The translations under genes were made by a program, and so were the position numbers. The notes under the pieces are model-generated. The model was given only the letters and a program-made list of their open reading frames with translations. It made no database searches and was not told the DNA's origin. 37,006 nucleotides of DNA. Source: Pseudomonas fuscovaginae SE-1 (GTDB lineage Bacteria > Pseudomonadota > Gammaproteobacteria > Pseudomonadales > Pseudomonadaceae). The stretch covers positions 1-37,006 of the forward strand of contig NZ_AQOH01000037.1 in NCBI RefSeq assembly GCF_000364705.1. The letters are read 5' to 3'. This document shows, piece by piece, positions 9,901-16,450 of the stretch (positions within the stretch are counted from its first letter, which is position 1; each line of letters opens with the position of its first letter).

Positions 9901-10005
9901 GAACAGCATGCGCGGTTCCAGGAACATGATCATGGGTGCGCCCGGGGACTGGGTGCCTTGGGTTGCTCGCTGTACCGCCCGCGACTTCTGTTTGCTCCAC
10001 CACAT
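3964..10005 (-). CDS. Giant exported surface protein: LEPR motif, DUF4347, Gly-rich beta-helix, 12 Ig-like repeats
   Basis: This is a 2013-residue protein starting at ATG 10005 with GGTGAG just upstream; an in-frame GTG at 10014 is possible. There is no Sec signal. The N-terminus carries the LEPR motif (residues 29-37, LEPRMLFDG) seen at the start of many non-Sec giant surface proteins. A DUF4347 domain follows at about 88-250 (VVFVDSRVKD, LIAHGNAGDLWLG, IYACNTAAGDKG, GGDWTLE). A right-handed beta-helix-like part (about 255-600) contains long Gly runs. About 608-1832 is 12 tandem Ig-like repeats of ~102 residues, each opening with a PTATIVV-type strand and containing TSLVTITFSEAVTGF. The C-terminus is Pro/Gly-rich and ends in a short amphipathic helix (LGQQLQQIKDAEQKQLHELA). 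No RTX nonapeptides are seen. Only one cysteine was noticed. It is likely an adhesin or matrix protein exported through the adjacent TolC. Confidence 0.88.
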   Translation of the reverse strand: MWWSKQKSRAVQRATQGTQSPGAPMIMFLEPRMLFDGAVAATVADAADSHPTADAAKPPSADSTSASKDTHAQADATPTPAAAAVPGQTVVFVDSRVKDFDSLLKGVAPGTQVVVLDGSKDGLQQIADYLDTHQGVSSVQLIAHGNAGDLWLGSTYLSADNVAARADVLARIGSDMNVGGDILIYACNTAAGDKGLSFVDSLAQYTGRDIAASTNRTGLGGDWTLEIATGSIESRNQLSADAMAAYQYGLATITVTNSNDTGAGSLRQALSDSLAGDIVTFNSAMTVNLNSQLVIAKNLTIDGDLNNDGVADVTLSGQYKTQVLKVNSGVTATLDGLVITQGLAAGNGGNAGSDATAAMGGGIVNAGNLTLNNVTVTANAASGGGGGGGVQGGTVGGGGGGGGALGGQVGGHGGIAGNGAGSYGGTSGSANTGGNGGGFTPVDMGGRGGSSTGGAGGVGSYGYSNGGAGGSASSGSLSIGGGGGGSGWDKTGGTGAAAAGGIFNDTTGTLTITGNSVVSNNLGAGGGGGGGGGNAPGASADPGGAGGRGVGAIWNKGTLLISAANLSALNSGQNSGASGIGGKGPGNVTAGSPAAVDGIYNEGALNPPPTATIVVSNTAQRVGSTSLVTITFSQAVTGFTNSDLTVSNGTLSAVSSNDGGITWTATFTPNSGVTSASNVITLNNAGVNSAFSGTAGTGTTTSNNYTIDTQRPTATVVVSNSTLNIGGTSQVNITFSEAVTGFSLADMTSSNGILSNLTTSDNIHWTATLTPVNGNASSGNVITLDNTGYTDTASNTGTGVTLSNAYAVDTQRPTATIVVSNNSLSAGGSSLVTITFSEAVSGFTNADLTVANGSLSAVNSSDGGITWTATLTPNSNTTNASNVITLANSGVSDQANNAGSGTTTSNTYSIDTQRPTASIVFANPNLGIGQTSLVTITFSEAVTGFSNADLTVENGTLSAVSSSDGGVTWTATFTPTANLVSPSNHITLDNSGVQDAAGNAGSGTTTSSNVAIDGVRPTATVVVANPSLILGQTSLVTITFSEAVTGFTTADLMVANGTLTGLSSSDGGVTWTGTLTPTSNITDTSNVITLDNTGYTDGAGNAGTGTTTSNNYAIDTQRPTATIVIADPVLTAGETSQVTITFSEAVTGFTLADLTSANGTLSNLSSSDGGITWTATLTPSANTNSSTNTVVLANTGIADLAGNSGAGTTSSANFTIDTVRPTANIVVANPALSIGQTSLVTITFSQAVVGFSNADLTVENGTLSAVSSSDGGVTWTATFTPTGNLSDASNHITLNNSGVQSASSGNAGSGTTDSNNYVIDTQRPTATIVVANDHLGIGGTSLVTITFSEAVTGFSLADLTAVNGVLSNLSTSDNITYTATLTPAAGVTQNNNHITLDNTGVADVAGNAGTGTTSSNAYSVDSQRPTATIVIADPVLSAGENTTVTITFSEAVTGFDNSDLSVANGTLSTLTSSDGGITWTGTFTPNTNVRDTTNVIALNNAGYTDLAGNSGVGVTNSGNYSIDTVRPTATIVVANPALNAGATSLVTITFSEAVAGFTNADLTVENGTLSAVSSSDGGVTWTATFTPTTNVSDTSNLITLDNSGVQNASGNVGSGTTSSNNYSIDTQRPNATIVVANPNLGIGQTTTVTITFNEAVSGFDLTDLSVANATLSNLTSSDGGKTWTATLTPTAGLTDPTNLIVLDTALVSDAAGNTGSGIAISNNYGIDNDRPTATIVVANPNLTAGQTTTVTFTFSEKVTGFDLSDLSVAGGTLSNLATSDGGKTWTATLTPTANTTDPSNFITLDTSLVTDLAGNAGVGFANSNNFAVNTVAQGGDPQFRVSGPTGPVLTTPNQPLQPTIFGPPTGNLGSPLGFPPLFEQRDMGAGLPPTGSIFINNGALAPSFIAQVFSSSDSGGKSNGDGFLGFGGGDGGVFGSSTVSGLFNRESASGENGGAKAFERQGSKSLGDPAQGLRGIFGAPTLGQQLQQIKDAEQKQLHELAWALEQVGSEVTA
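4510..8190 (-). repeat. Twelve tandem ~306-bp repeats coding Ig-like domains
   Basis: The block repeats with a period of about 306 bp. The conserved plus-strand string ATGGTCGCGGTCGG, or a one- or two-base variant, recurs near 4802, 5107, 5413, 5720, 6022, 6330, 6641, 6942, 7250, 7557, 7860 and 8170. Units 2 and 8 (near 7750 and 5900) carry shortened SDNIHW/SDNITY loops instead of SSDGGxTW. Units 4, 7 and 10 are closely similar, which suggests duplication and gene conversion. Confidence 0.9.
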
Positions 10006-10047
10006 GCTGCTCACCAGGGATCGAACGTTCTAGGATTCAAATGAAAA

Positions 10048-10067
10048 CTGCGGTCAATTGACCGCAG
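10048..10067 (-). terminator. Perfect 20-bp palindrome, terminator-like, at the sulfotransferase/surface-protein junction
   Basis: CTGCGGTCAATTGACCGCAG is a perfect 10+10 palindrome containing the sulfotransferase stop codon. On the minus strand it is followed by TTTTC. The U-run is short, so it may be a partial terminator or attenuator rather than a full stop before the giant gene. Confidence 0.55.
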
Positions 10068-10899
10068 CGGAGTTTTTCACGCGTATGACGTTGGCTGCAC
10101 TGGAAGCTCCATCGAGCCAGAAGGACAGCTTGGAATATTGTTCGAACAGGTCCGGCGGCAGGATGGTGCGCCGCGACTGCAAGGCGACCTTGCGCTTGAC
10201 CTTGTGCAACCCGGCGATGCCCAGCGACTGGTCGAACTCCGGTGCGTCGTAGACCAGGTTGTCGAAGTCGTGCTCGAACCAGGGCTCGCCGATGAAGTCG
10301 TAGACCAGCCGCATGACCATTTCGGGCGCCTGGCTCAACAGGTCGTAGTCGACCACCAGCAGGGAGTCGGCGTGCTCGCCGTAATAGGCTTCCTTGAGCG
10401 CCGCCCAGGCATAACCCACCAGGCGATTGCGCTGGGCCAGGGTCTCGACCCGGCTGTAGACGGTGTTGCGTTCGGCGTCATCGACGAACAGCTTGGTGTT
10501 TTCGTACGGATTGGCGCGATAAAGGCGTTCGATGCTGTCCATGACCCAGGCGACATTGCGCACGCAGGCGATGACCTTGGACTGCGGGAACAGGTCGCGC
10601 AGCGCGGGCAGGCGCGCGGACCACTGGCGATTGGTGTCGAAGACCACCGACTTGTCGGCCTTGTCGGCATAGTAGGCGTCGAACAGCCCGCCCAGCAGGC
10701 GACGACGCATGTCGATGTCGATCACCGAGCCGAACTCGCTGCCGGCGCTGCACTGGCCCAGGACGCTGGCGAACAGGGAGCCGACCGGGCTGGTCATGCC
10801 GGCATGAAAACGCGGATTCTGCAGAAGAATGGCGGACAGCAGGGTCGAGCCGGAGCGCGGCAAACCGGAGATAAAATGGAAACGGCGCAATCCCTTCAC
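10054..10899 (-). CDS. PAPS-dependent sulfotransferase family protein (first in the locus)
   Basis: This 281-residue protein begins almost directly with the PAPS-binding loop (residues 7-23, FHFISGLPRSGSTLLSAIL). A 3'-phosphate-binding segment VIACVRNVAWVMDSIER follows near residue 115, so it has the complete cofactor frame of the sulfotransferase fold. It is only distantly similar to the other sulfotransferase (57-1001), so the two probably act on different acceptors. The start used is GTG 10899, with AGGG very close; a TTG nine bases downstream is possible. It sits immediately upstream of the giant surface protein in the same direction, about 50 bp away. A cytoplasmic enzyme next to an unfolded, non-Sec cargo could modify it before export (inference). 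Confidence 0.82.
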   Translation of the reverse strand: MKGLRRFHFISGLPRSGSTLLSAILLQNPRFHAGMTSPVGSLFASVLGQCSAGSEFGSVIDIDMRRRLLGGLFDAYYADKADKSVVFDTNRQWSARLPALRDLFPQSKVIACVRNVAWVMDSIERLYRANPYENTKLFVDDAERNTVYSRVETLAQRNRLVGYAWAALKEAYYGEHADSLLVVDYDLLSQAPEMVMRLVYDFIGEPWFEHDFDNLVYDAPEFDQSLGIAGLHKVKRKVALQSRRTILPPDLFEQYSKLSFWLDGASSAANVIRVKNSAAVN

Positions 10900-10989
10900 C
10901 CTAGGCGTAAGTCCTTTTGTAGAACAAAGCGTAGCGTAAGGAAGTGTTTCGGACTAGTAGTGTTTTGATATCAACTAGCTGGTCTTTAA

Positions 10990-11025
10990 GCCGGAAAAGG
11001 CCCGTTAACACGGGCTTTTCCCGGC
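10990..11025 (-). terminator. Rho-independent terminator after the glycosyltransferase gene
   Basis: This is a long imperfect stem, GCCGG-GAAAAG-CCCG, TGTTAA loop, CGGG-CCTTTT-CCGGC on the minus strand, 50 bp after the stop codon at 11077. The sequence is nearly symmetric, so it could stop transcription from either side. It separates the glycosyltransferase from the sulfotransferase operon. Confidence 0.65.
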
Positions 11026-11076
11026 TCGAATAAACCTTGCGAACGGTCTTGTCGCTCTAGATCAAGGCTTTAGCGG

Positions 11077-12666
11077 TTAGTGCCCACTACATGAAGGATG
11101 GCAGGTCTCATACAAGATCGCCTGGGTATCCCCCCCAGCGCCCTGGTCGATTTTCCGCCAGCCGGTCGGAATCGACGGAAATTCGTCCGGCGCCACGCGG
11201 CTCATCACCAGCCAGACCCGCCCATTGCCCGCTGGCAGGTCTTCCAGATGGTCCAGGTAAACGCCGGCTCTTTCATCGATCAGGGTACCGAAACCATAGC
11301 TGTTGGGGCGGGTCGACAAGCCCTTGCGGGTCGGCGGTGTGTAGAGCCGCGGCGAGGTGGCGCTCTTGTCGTAATAGCCCCAGGTCAGATACCAGAACAT
11401 GTCGCCAAGCACCACCTGGTCGCCCGCCTGACTGTGCCGGTTCATGTACTCGACCATGTTGTTGAACTGGTCACCGGCATCCACCGTGTAGTTGTTCTTC
11501 AGCCCCACGCCCTCGGCAGCCAGCACCGCCGCCAGCAGCAGCCCGGCGAGGAGCCGGCCGTCTCGCGCCAGGCGGACGATGGCCAGGGCCAGGATGATCG
11601 GCAGGCTCAGCGCCGGTACCGTCAGGTAGCGCTCGATGAACACCGGTGAGACGAACGACACGGCGAACACCAGCAACAGTGGCAGGGCACTGTAGATCAC
11701 CAGCAGTGTTTCCAGATGGAAGCGGCTGCGATCAGTCCAGACGATGAACACCATCGCCAGCGCGATGACGCTCGGCAGGCTGGTGAGCAGCCACACCGGC
11801 ATGCCCTCGCCATCGTCCTGGGCCATCACCTGCCAGACCATCGAAGGCAACGAACGCAAGGTCACCGGCGGCTCCCAACCGACATCGCCGCCGACCTTGA
11901 GGTCATCCATGTGCAGCACCAGGTCGACCAGGCCCGGCAACCAGGGCAGGAACAGCACCACGATCGCGACGTTGGCCAGCCACCAGTCGCGGCAGGCGAT
12001 GGGTCTCTGCCCGATTTCGGGATGGCGGCGCAGCAACAACAGCCAGCACCAGTGCGACAGCACGCACAGCGCGGTGAAGTAATGGGTGTAGAACCCGGCC
12101 GCCATCAGCACGACATAGGCCACCAGGTAGCGCTTACGTTGCGGATTGTGGACCCAGTAGACCAGGGCCAGGGTCGCGCCCAGCAGCCACACGCCCAGCA
12201 GCGAATACATGCGGATTTCCTGGCTGTAGCGCACCGCCGTGGGCAACAGCGCCAGCAACAGGCCGGCCAGAATCGTCACCCGGCGCCCGGCGGCAACCAG
12301 GTGCGCCAGCCAGATGCCAAGAAATACCACCACGACGCCGGGCACGGCGCTGGCCAGGCGAATCGACAGAATCGAGTCGCCGAACAGGCTGATCCAGCCA
12401 CGCAACAGGGCGAAATACAAGGGCGGGTGAACATCACGGGCGGCATGCGTCCACAGCTCGGCAAGCGGGTATTGCGCCAGCAGCAGGCTGGAACCCTCGT
12501 CGCCCCAGATCGCGGCGGCTGTCAGTTGATACAGGCGCAACGCCAGGGCCACGGCCAGCAGCGGTACCAGCCAGGGTTCGCGAAACAGTTGCGCAAGGGA
12601 TTGCAGGGGTATGACAGGCCGATCGTAAAGCCGCTTTATCGTTTCACTACTACCGGGAACGCCCAT
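11077..12666 (-). CDS. GT39/ArnT-type polyprenol-dependent membrane glycosyltransferase
   Basis: This 529-residue integral membrane GT-C protein has many hydrophobic segments. After the first membrane segment it has the acidic WGDEGSSLL motif (about residues 54-60) and DVHPPLYFALLRGW, both characteristic of protein O-mannosyltransferase-like and ArnT-like enzymes. These take a sugar from a lipid-phosphate donor on the periplasmic side. The C-terminal third is a periplasmic domain. The start is set at ATG 12666, preceded by GAGGGTG. A TTG at 12777 would add 37 polar residues before the first membrane segment and lacks a ribosome site. Its own terminator follows. Its place between the giant-protein operon and the tail-collar gene suggests it glycosylates a cell-surface product of this locus, but that is inference. 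Confidence 0.8.
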   Translation of the reverse strand: MGVPGSSETIKRLYDRPVIPLQSLAQLFREPWLVPLLAVALALRLYQLTAAAIWGDEGSSLLLAQYPLAELWTHAARDVHPPLYFALLRGWISLFGDSILSIRLASAVPGVVVVFLGIWLAHLVAAGRRVTILAGLLLALLPTAVRYSQEIRMYSLLGVWLLGATLALVYWVHNPQRKRYLVAYVVLMAAGFYTHYFTALCVLSHWCWLLLLRRHPEIGQRPIACRDWWLANVAIVVLFLPWLPGLVDLVLHMDDLKVGGDVGWEPPVTLRSLPSMVWQVMAQDDGEGMPVWLLTSLPSVIALAMVFIVWTDRSRFHLETLLVIYSALPLLLVFAVSFVSPVFIERYLTVPALSLPIILALAIVRLARDGRLLAGLLLAAVLAAEGVGLKNNYTVDAGDQFNNMVEYMNRHSQAGDQVVLGDMFWYLTWGYYDKSATSPRLYTPPTRKGLSTRPNSYGFGTLIDERAGVYLDHLEDLPAGNGRVWLVMSRVAPDEFPSIPTGWRKIDQGAGGDTQAILYETCHPSCSGH

Positions 12667-12763
12667 CACCACCCTCAACAAGTCAACGACTGCCCCTCTG
12701 GAGGCAAGACGCAGTGATTGTAGGCCAGAACGACCTGGGCTTGCCCATCTGTTCCACGGGCGA

Positions 12764-12780
12764 TTTTTGTCCGACAAAAA
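12764..12780. promoter_or_regulatory. AT-rich palindrome in the divergent promoter region
   Basis: TTTTTGT-CCG-ACAAAAA is a perfect 7-3-7 inverted repeat. It lies in the 220-bp region between the divergent glycosyltransferase and tail-collar genes, where an operator for either would be placed. No regulator gene is adjacent. Confidence 0.4.
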
Positions 12781-12886
12781 AACACCTGAATGTCAAAGAC
12801 AAAGGCTACTCTGTCAGCCGGTGCTCAACAGACTTGGGGAAACCAGGCGCGGCACCTCACTCAACACAACTGAAGGAAATGGATCC

Positions 12887-13474
12887 ATGGAAGTTTTTGT
12901 CGGTACTATCCAGATGTTCGGATTCAACTTTGCCCCGCGGGGCTGGGCGCTCTGCGCAGGGCAACTGATGCCCCTTTCACAGCAACAGGTGCTGTTCGCC
13001 CTGATCGGCACCTACTATGGCGGCAACGGTACCACCAACTTCGCCCTGCCCAACCTGCAGAGCCGCCTGCCGGTCGGCCAAGGTACCGGGCCCGGCCTGT
13101 CCCCGCGCACCATCGGCCAGAGTTCTGGCAGCGAGAGCGTCACCCTGCTGAGCACCAACGTGCCCGCCCAGCAGATCTCCACCGCCAACCTGACGGTCAA
13201 CACCATCATCGGCCTGGCGAGCGCCCCTAGCAACGCGACCACCGCACCAACGGCCACCAACTGCTACATCGGCGCCTCCGCACCGTCCGGCCCACCCTCG
13301 GCCGGTATCTTCTCCGACCAGTTGGGAACGGCCGTTCCACTCAAGGGCGTGGGCAGCACCATCGGCGGCACCCTGAACACCGTCGGTGGCAGCGTGCCGG
13401 TCAATGTCATCAACCCGTACCTGGCGGTGAACTTCAGCATCGCCCTGGAAGGTATCTTCCCTTCGCGTAACTGA
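12887..13474 (+). CDS. Phage tail-collar domain (microcystin-dependent protein-like) protein
   Basis: This 195-residue protein starts at ATG 12887 with AAGGAA 8 nt before it. The first ~60 residues are the tail-collar fold: EVFVGTIQMFGFNFAPRGWALCAGQ, then LMPLSQQQVLFALIGTYYGGNG, then NFALPNLQSRLPVG. The rest is Thr/Asn/Ser-rich and ends with the conserved NPYLAVNFSIALEG segment. This is the architecture of the microcystin-dependent protein (Mdp) family, stand-alone relatives of phage tail-fibre tips. There is no signal peptide and no other phage gene nearby, so it is not prophage debris. It converges on the export operon and could be a second cargo of it (inference from position). Confidence 0.88.
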   Translation: MEVFVGTIQMFGFNFAPRGWALCAGQLMPLSQQQVLFALIGTYYGGNGTTNFALPNLQSRLPVGQGTGPGLSPRTIGQSSGSESVTLLSTNVPAQQISTANLTVNTIIGLASAPSNATTAPTATNCYIGASAPSGPPSAGIFSDQLGTAVPLKGVGSTIGGTLNTVGGSVPVNVINPYLAVNFSIALEGIFPSRN

Positions 13475-13525
13475 TTGAACAGGTGGGAGTCGGCTGCCCG
13501 ACTCCCACACTGCCGGAGAGTATCG

Positions 13526-13837
13526 ATGCTGCAACATGTTTCAAGCGAACACTTCCAGCCTCTGCTGGACCAGCCCTCCCTGCTGCACCTGCCCGACGGC
13601 AGCCAACTGCAGGTCCGGATCGAGGCCATAGGCTTGCGCCCGAAAGCGCAGTTGCCGGAAATCAGTCGCATGCCGTTCACTGTGCAGCTACACAGCCTGC
13701 AACCGACGGACTTCGTCGATGGTCTATGCAGCCTTGAGCTGCCGCAGACGGGACTGCTGGAAGGCATTTTCGTGTCGAGGGAGCCGGCGTTGGGTCGTGA
13801 TCCGGCCTTGGGCTACTTCAACATCGTCTTCAACTGA
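13526..13837 (+). CDS. Small DUF6916-like protein
   Basis: This 103-residue protein starts at ATG 13526 with GGAGAG 6 nt upstream; a longer open frame to 13475 would only read back into the gap. It has the form of the short DUF6916-type proteins found next to tail-collar genes: a central FTVQLHS-type strand, then LPQTGLLEGIFVSREPALGRDPALGYFNIVFN. The last part resembles a conserved beta-strand end with the phrase F.....GRD..LGYF.I.FN. No catalytic motif is seen. Its 3' end overlaps the convergent GNAT gene by 8 bp. A chaperone or capping role for the tail-collar protein is a guess. Confidence 0.75.
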   Translation: MLQHVSSEHFQPLLDQPSLLHLPDGSQLQVRIEAIGLRPKAQLPEISRMPFTVQLHSLQPTDFVDGLCSLELPQTGLLEGIFVSREPALGRDPALGYFNIVFN

Positions 13838-14324
13838 AATTCGGGTACCACACCAGCCGCTCGGCACCCGGTGTGCTCTGCTCGACCTGAAACCCCAGCG
13901 CCAGATAATGCTGGCGTGCCTGAGGATTGCTTGTCCAGACCGTGGTGGCGACCGGGCAGCGCACCTGAGTTGCCGCCTGCTGCACCCCCTGCAGCACCAC
14001 CCGGCCGAAGCCCTTGCCCCGTGCCGCCGGAATGAACGCCAGGTAAAGCACGCGGATTTCATTGGGCCCGAAGTCGGCACTGAGCACACCGATGGGCGTA
14101 TCGAGCTTCTCCACCACATAGTGCATGGCGTCGGGGAAATGCTCGCCGATACCCTGTTCCTGCACCTGGAACTGCTGGGCGATCACCTGCTCGATCAACT
14201 CCGGCTCGGCATCGATCCACTGCAACTCCGGCCGGGCCGACTGGTAGAGGCTTTGCAGAAAGGGCGCATCGGTAGGCCGCGAGGGCCGCATGGACAAGCC
14301 GGCGGCCGACGAACTGTTCAACAT
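13830..14324 (-). CDS. GNAT-family N-acetyltransferase
   Basis: This 164-residue acetyltransferase has the acetyl-CoA-binding motif A (IRVLYLAFIPAARGKGFGRVVLQ, with the RGKGFG pyrophosphate loop near residue 110). A C-terminal motif B of the form WTSNPQARQHYLALGF follows. The start is ATG 14324, with GGGA at good distance; a TTG at 14357 overlaps the M50 gene. It begins 30 bp after the M50/HlyD stop codon and is the last gene of that operon. The acceptor is unknown. By position it may acetylate a cargo or component of the export system. RimI-like or small-molecule activity cannot be excluded. Confidence 0.85.
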   Translation of the reverse strand: MLNSSSAAGLSMRPSRPTDAPFLQSLYQSARPELQWIDAEPELIEQVIAQQFQVQEQGIGEHFPDAMHYVVEKLDTPIGVLSADFGPNEIRVLYLAFIPAARGKGFGRVVLQGVQQAATQVRCPVATTVWTSNPQARQHYLALGFQVEQSTPGAERLVWYPNFS

Positions 14325-14353
14325 CAGTCTGTTTCCCTGTACCTGGTCAATGA

Positions 14354-16450
14354 TCAAAAGCCGCTTTCACGTACGCCCAGCGCCGCCATCCGGCGCCAGG
14401 CAATGCCCAGCAACGACTCGCTGCGGCCCTGCAGCACCGCCACGCCGCGCAGCGGGTGGCTGGGCGTGGGGACGTCTTCGAGCAGTTTGAGCCGGACACC
14501 ATATTGCGCCTGCAGCGGTTCCGGTCGGCGATTCTCGTCACGGCGCACGGCAATCGGCCCGTGGTGGTCGGAGGTCAGCGCCTCCTGGTCGATGACCGAC
14601 ACACCGTTGGCGTCGATATCCAGCAACTCCACCGGCCAGGCCGGGCGCATCGGGTCGTCGGCGACGAAGCGCCCGCTCGCGCCGGGCGCGACCCGCCACA
14701 GGTCCTCTTCGGCCAGGTAGCCGCGCAGGCGCGTGCCGTCCTCGACGACCCGCGCCAGCGGCTCACGGGTCGAGACCCAGCGCCCGGCACGCAGGTTCGG
14801 CATCAGGTCACGCACCTGGCCGGCCTGCGGGGCCCGCAGCAGCAGGCGCTCACGCCGCGCCTGCAGACCACGATACTCGGCCACCGACTCGGCCAGCCGC
14901 TGCTCGAGAATACCGACATCCGCCGCCGTTTCACTGCGCCCGGCCTGGCGACGCAACTGCAATTGCAGGATATCGATCTCGCGTCGAACGATGACCGAAC
15001 GCGACTCGATATCCGGCGACTCCAGTTCCACCAGCACCGCTCCCTGCTCGACCCGCTGGCCATCCTGCACATTGACCTGGCGCACCCGTGCCGCGACCGG
15101 CGCATGCAACGCCGTGACGCGCCCCGCCTCCAGCATCGTCGGCACCTCCACGCTGCTGCGCCAGGGCACCACCACCAGCAACAGCAGGCCCAGCAAGCCC
15201 AGGCCGCTGAGCAGCACCCGAGGGGTGTGCGCCTGCTCGCGGCGAGCCCACCATTCGCGGGTTTCCTTGAAAATCGGCAGGAAGATGAACCAGCCCAGCT
15301 CGACCAGCATCAGGAAAATGCCCAGCAACTTGAAGAACAGGTGATAGACCGCCAGGGCGATCCCGAAAAACAGCGCCGCCCGCCACAGCCAGGACATGAA
15401 GCCCCAACCCAGCAGCCGCCGACGCATGCGCGGCGACCAGGGCTCGGGCGCCGGCTCGCCGTAGCCGAACAGCGCCTCGCGCAGCCGCCAGCGACACAGG
15501 GCGAAAGCCCGTCCCTGGAGGTTGTCGACTTCCCAGAAGTCGCTGAGCAGGAAGTAACCATCGAAGCGCATGAACGGGTTGAGGTTGACCGCCAGGGTGG
15601 TCAGCCAGGTCGCGCTGGCGAGCATGAACGCCGCCGTGCGCGCCGCCCCGTCCGGCAGCAGCGACCAGGCCAGCAGGGCGATGCAGGCCAGCAACATTTC
15701 CGCCAGCACCCCGCCGGCGCCGATCAGCAGGCGCGCCTTGCGGTCGTTGACCCGCCAGGCATCGCTGACATCGGTGTAGAACAGTGGCAGCAACACCATG
15801 AACGCCACGCCCATGCTCTGCACCCGACAGCCGGCACGCTTGGCCATGAAGGCATGGCCGAACTCGTGGCAGAGCTTGGCGAAAAACAACGCCACGCCAA
15901 AGGCCATCGCCCCGCCGAGGCTGAACAGGTGCGGAAAGGTCGCGAGAAAGCGCTCCCAGTCCCGCGAGACCAGGAACACACCCAGGCCGAGCGTCAGCGG
16001 CAGGCCATAGCGCAGCAATCGCGGGCCGAACCGCGCCAGCCACGGCCAGGCGCGATTGAGAAAGGCATCCGGGCGCCACAGCGGAATGCGGAAGAACAGG
16101 TACTGGTGCAGCGCCATCTGCCACAGGCTCTGGCGCGAGGCGGCGGCTTTCCAGGCATAGCTGGCGCGCTGCTCGGGGTCGAGGGCGGCGATCAAATCGT
16201 GGCTGCGCAGGAAGGCCAGCATCTGCTCCAGTTCCGATTCGCCCAGCGGCAGGCCCGGTTCGCCGTTCGCCGCCTGCAGCACCCGCGCCGGGTCGCCCAG
16301 CGACCAGTGCCGCAGCAGGCGAATGGCCTGGGCGCCCAGCTTGAAATAACGACCGCGCACCGGGTCGGCCAGGGTCCAGCGTGGCGAGCCGTCGAGGGCC
16401 GCCGAGGCGGGTGTGAGTTGCAGGTCCGCGCGCAGGCTGGGCAGGTTCAT
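14354..16450 (-). CDS. PqqD-like / site-2 protease (M50) / HlyD fusion protein
   Basis: This is a 698-residue inner-membrane protein. Residues ~20-90 look like a PqqD-type winged helix, the peptide-recognition fold (WTLADPVRGRYFKLG, then LEQMLAFLRSHDLI). Several membrane segments follow, with the M50 zinc site HEFGHA at 195-200 and the third ligand in NPFMRFDGYF near 291-300, so the protease looks intact. Two or three more membrane segments lie at about 345-445. From about 450 to the end is a periplasmic biotinyl-lipoyl/HlyD adaptor domain with a short coiled coil. It overlaps the GAF-HlyD gene by one base (TGA/ATG). The fusion could bind, and perhaps cut, a cargo and pass it to a TolC channel. 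Relatives occur beside peptide-export genes. Transport activity is inference. Confidence 0.85.
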   Translation of the reverse strand: MNLPSLRADLQLTPASAALDGSPRWTLADPVRGRYFKLGAQAIRLLRHWSLGDPARVLQAANGEPGLPLGESELEQMLAFLRSHDLIAALDPEQRASYAWKAAASRQSLWQMALHQYLFFRIPLWRPDAFLNRAWPWLARFGPRLLRYGLPLTLGLGVFLVSRDWERFLATFPHLFSLGGAMAFGVALFFAKLCHEFGHAFMAKRAGCRVQSMGVAFMVLLPLFYTDVSDAWRVNDRKARLLIGAGGVLAEMLLACIALLAWSLLPDGAARTAAFMLASATWLTTLAVNLNPFMRFDGYFLLSDFWEVDNLQGRAFALCRWRLREALFGYGEPAPEPWSPRMRRRLLGWGFMSWLWRAALFFGIALAVYHLFFKLLGIFLMLVELGWFIFLPIFKETREWWARREQAHTPRVLLSGLGLLGLLLLVVVPWRSSVEVPTMLEAGRVTALHAPVAARVRQVNVQDGQRVEQGAVLVELESPDIESRSVIVRREIDILQLQLRRQAGRSETAADVGILEQRLAESVAEYRGLQARRERLLLRAPQAGQVRDLMPNLRAGRWVSTREPLARVVEDGTRLRGYLAEEDLWRVAPGASGRFVADDPMRPAWPVELLDIDANGVSVIDQEALTSDHHGPIAVRRDENRRPEPLQAQYGVRLKLLEDVPTPSHPLRGVAVLQGRSESLLGIAWRRMAALGVRESGF

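Noticed and set aside
12667..12777. TTG start for the glycosyltransferase
   Set aside because: No ribosome site, a polar N-terminal extension of 37 residues, and overlap with the palindromic promoter region. ATG 12666 is better.
12887..13837. Prophage or tailocin remnant
   Set aside because: Only a tail-collar domain is present. No capsid, tail tube, lysis, integrase or attachment site is seen nearby.
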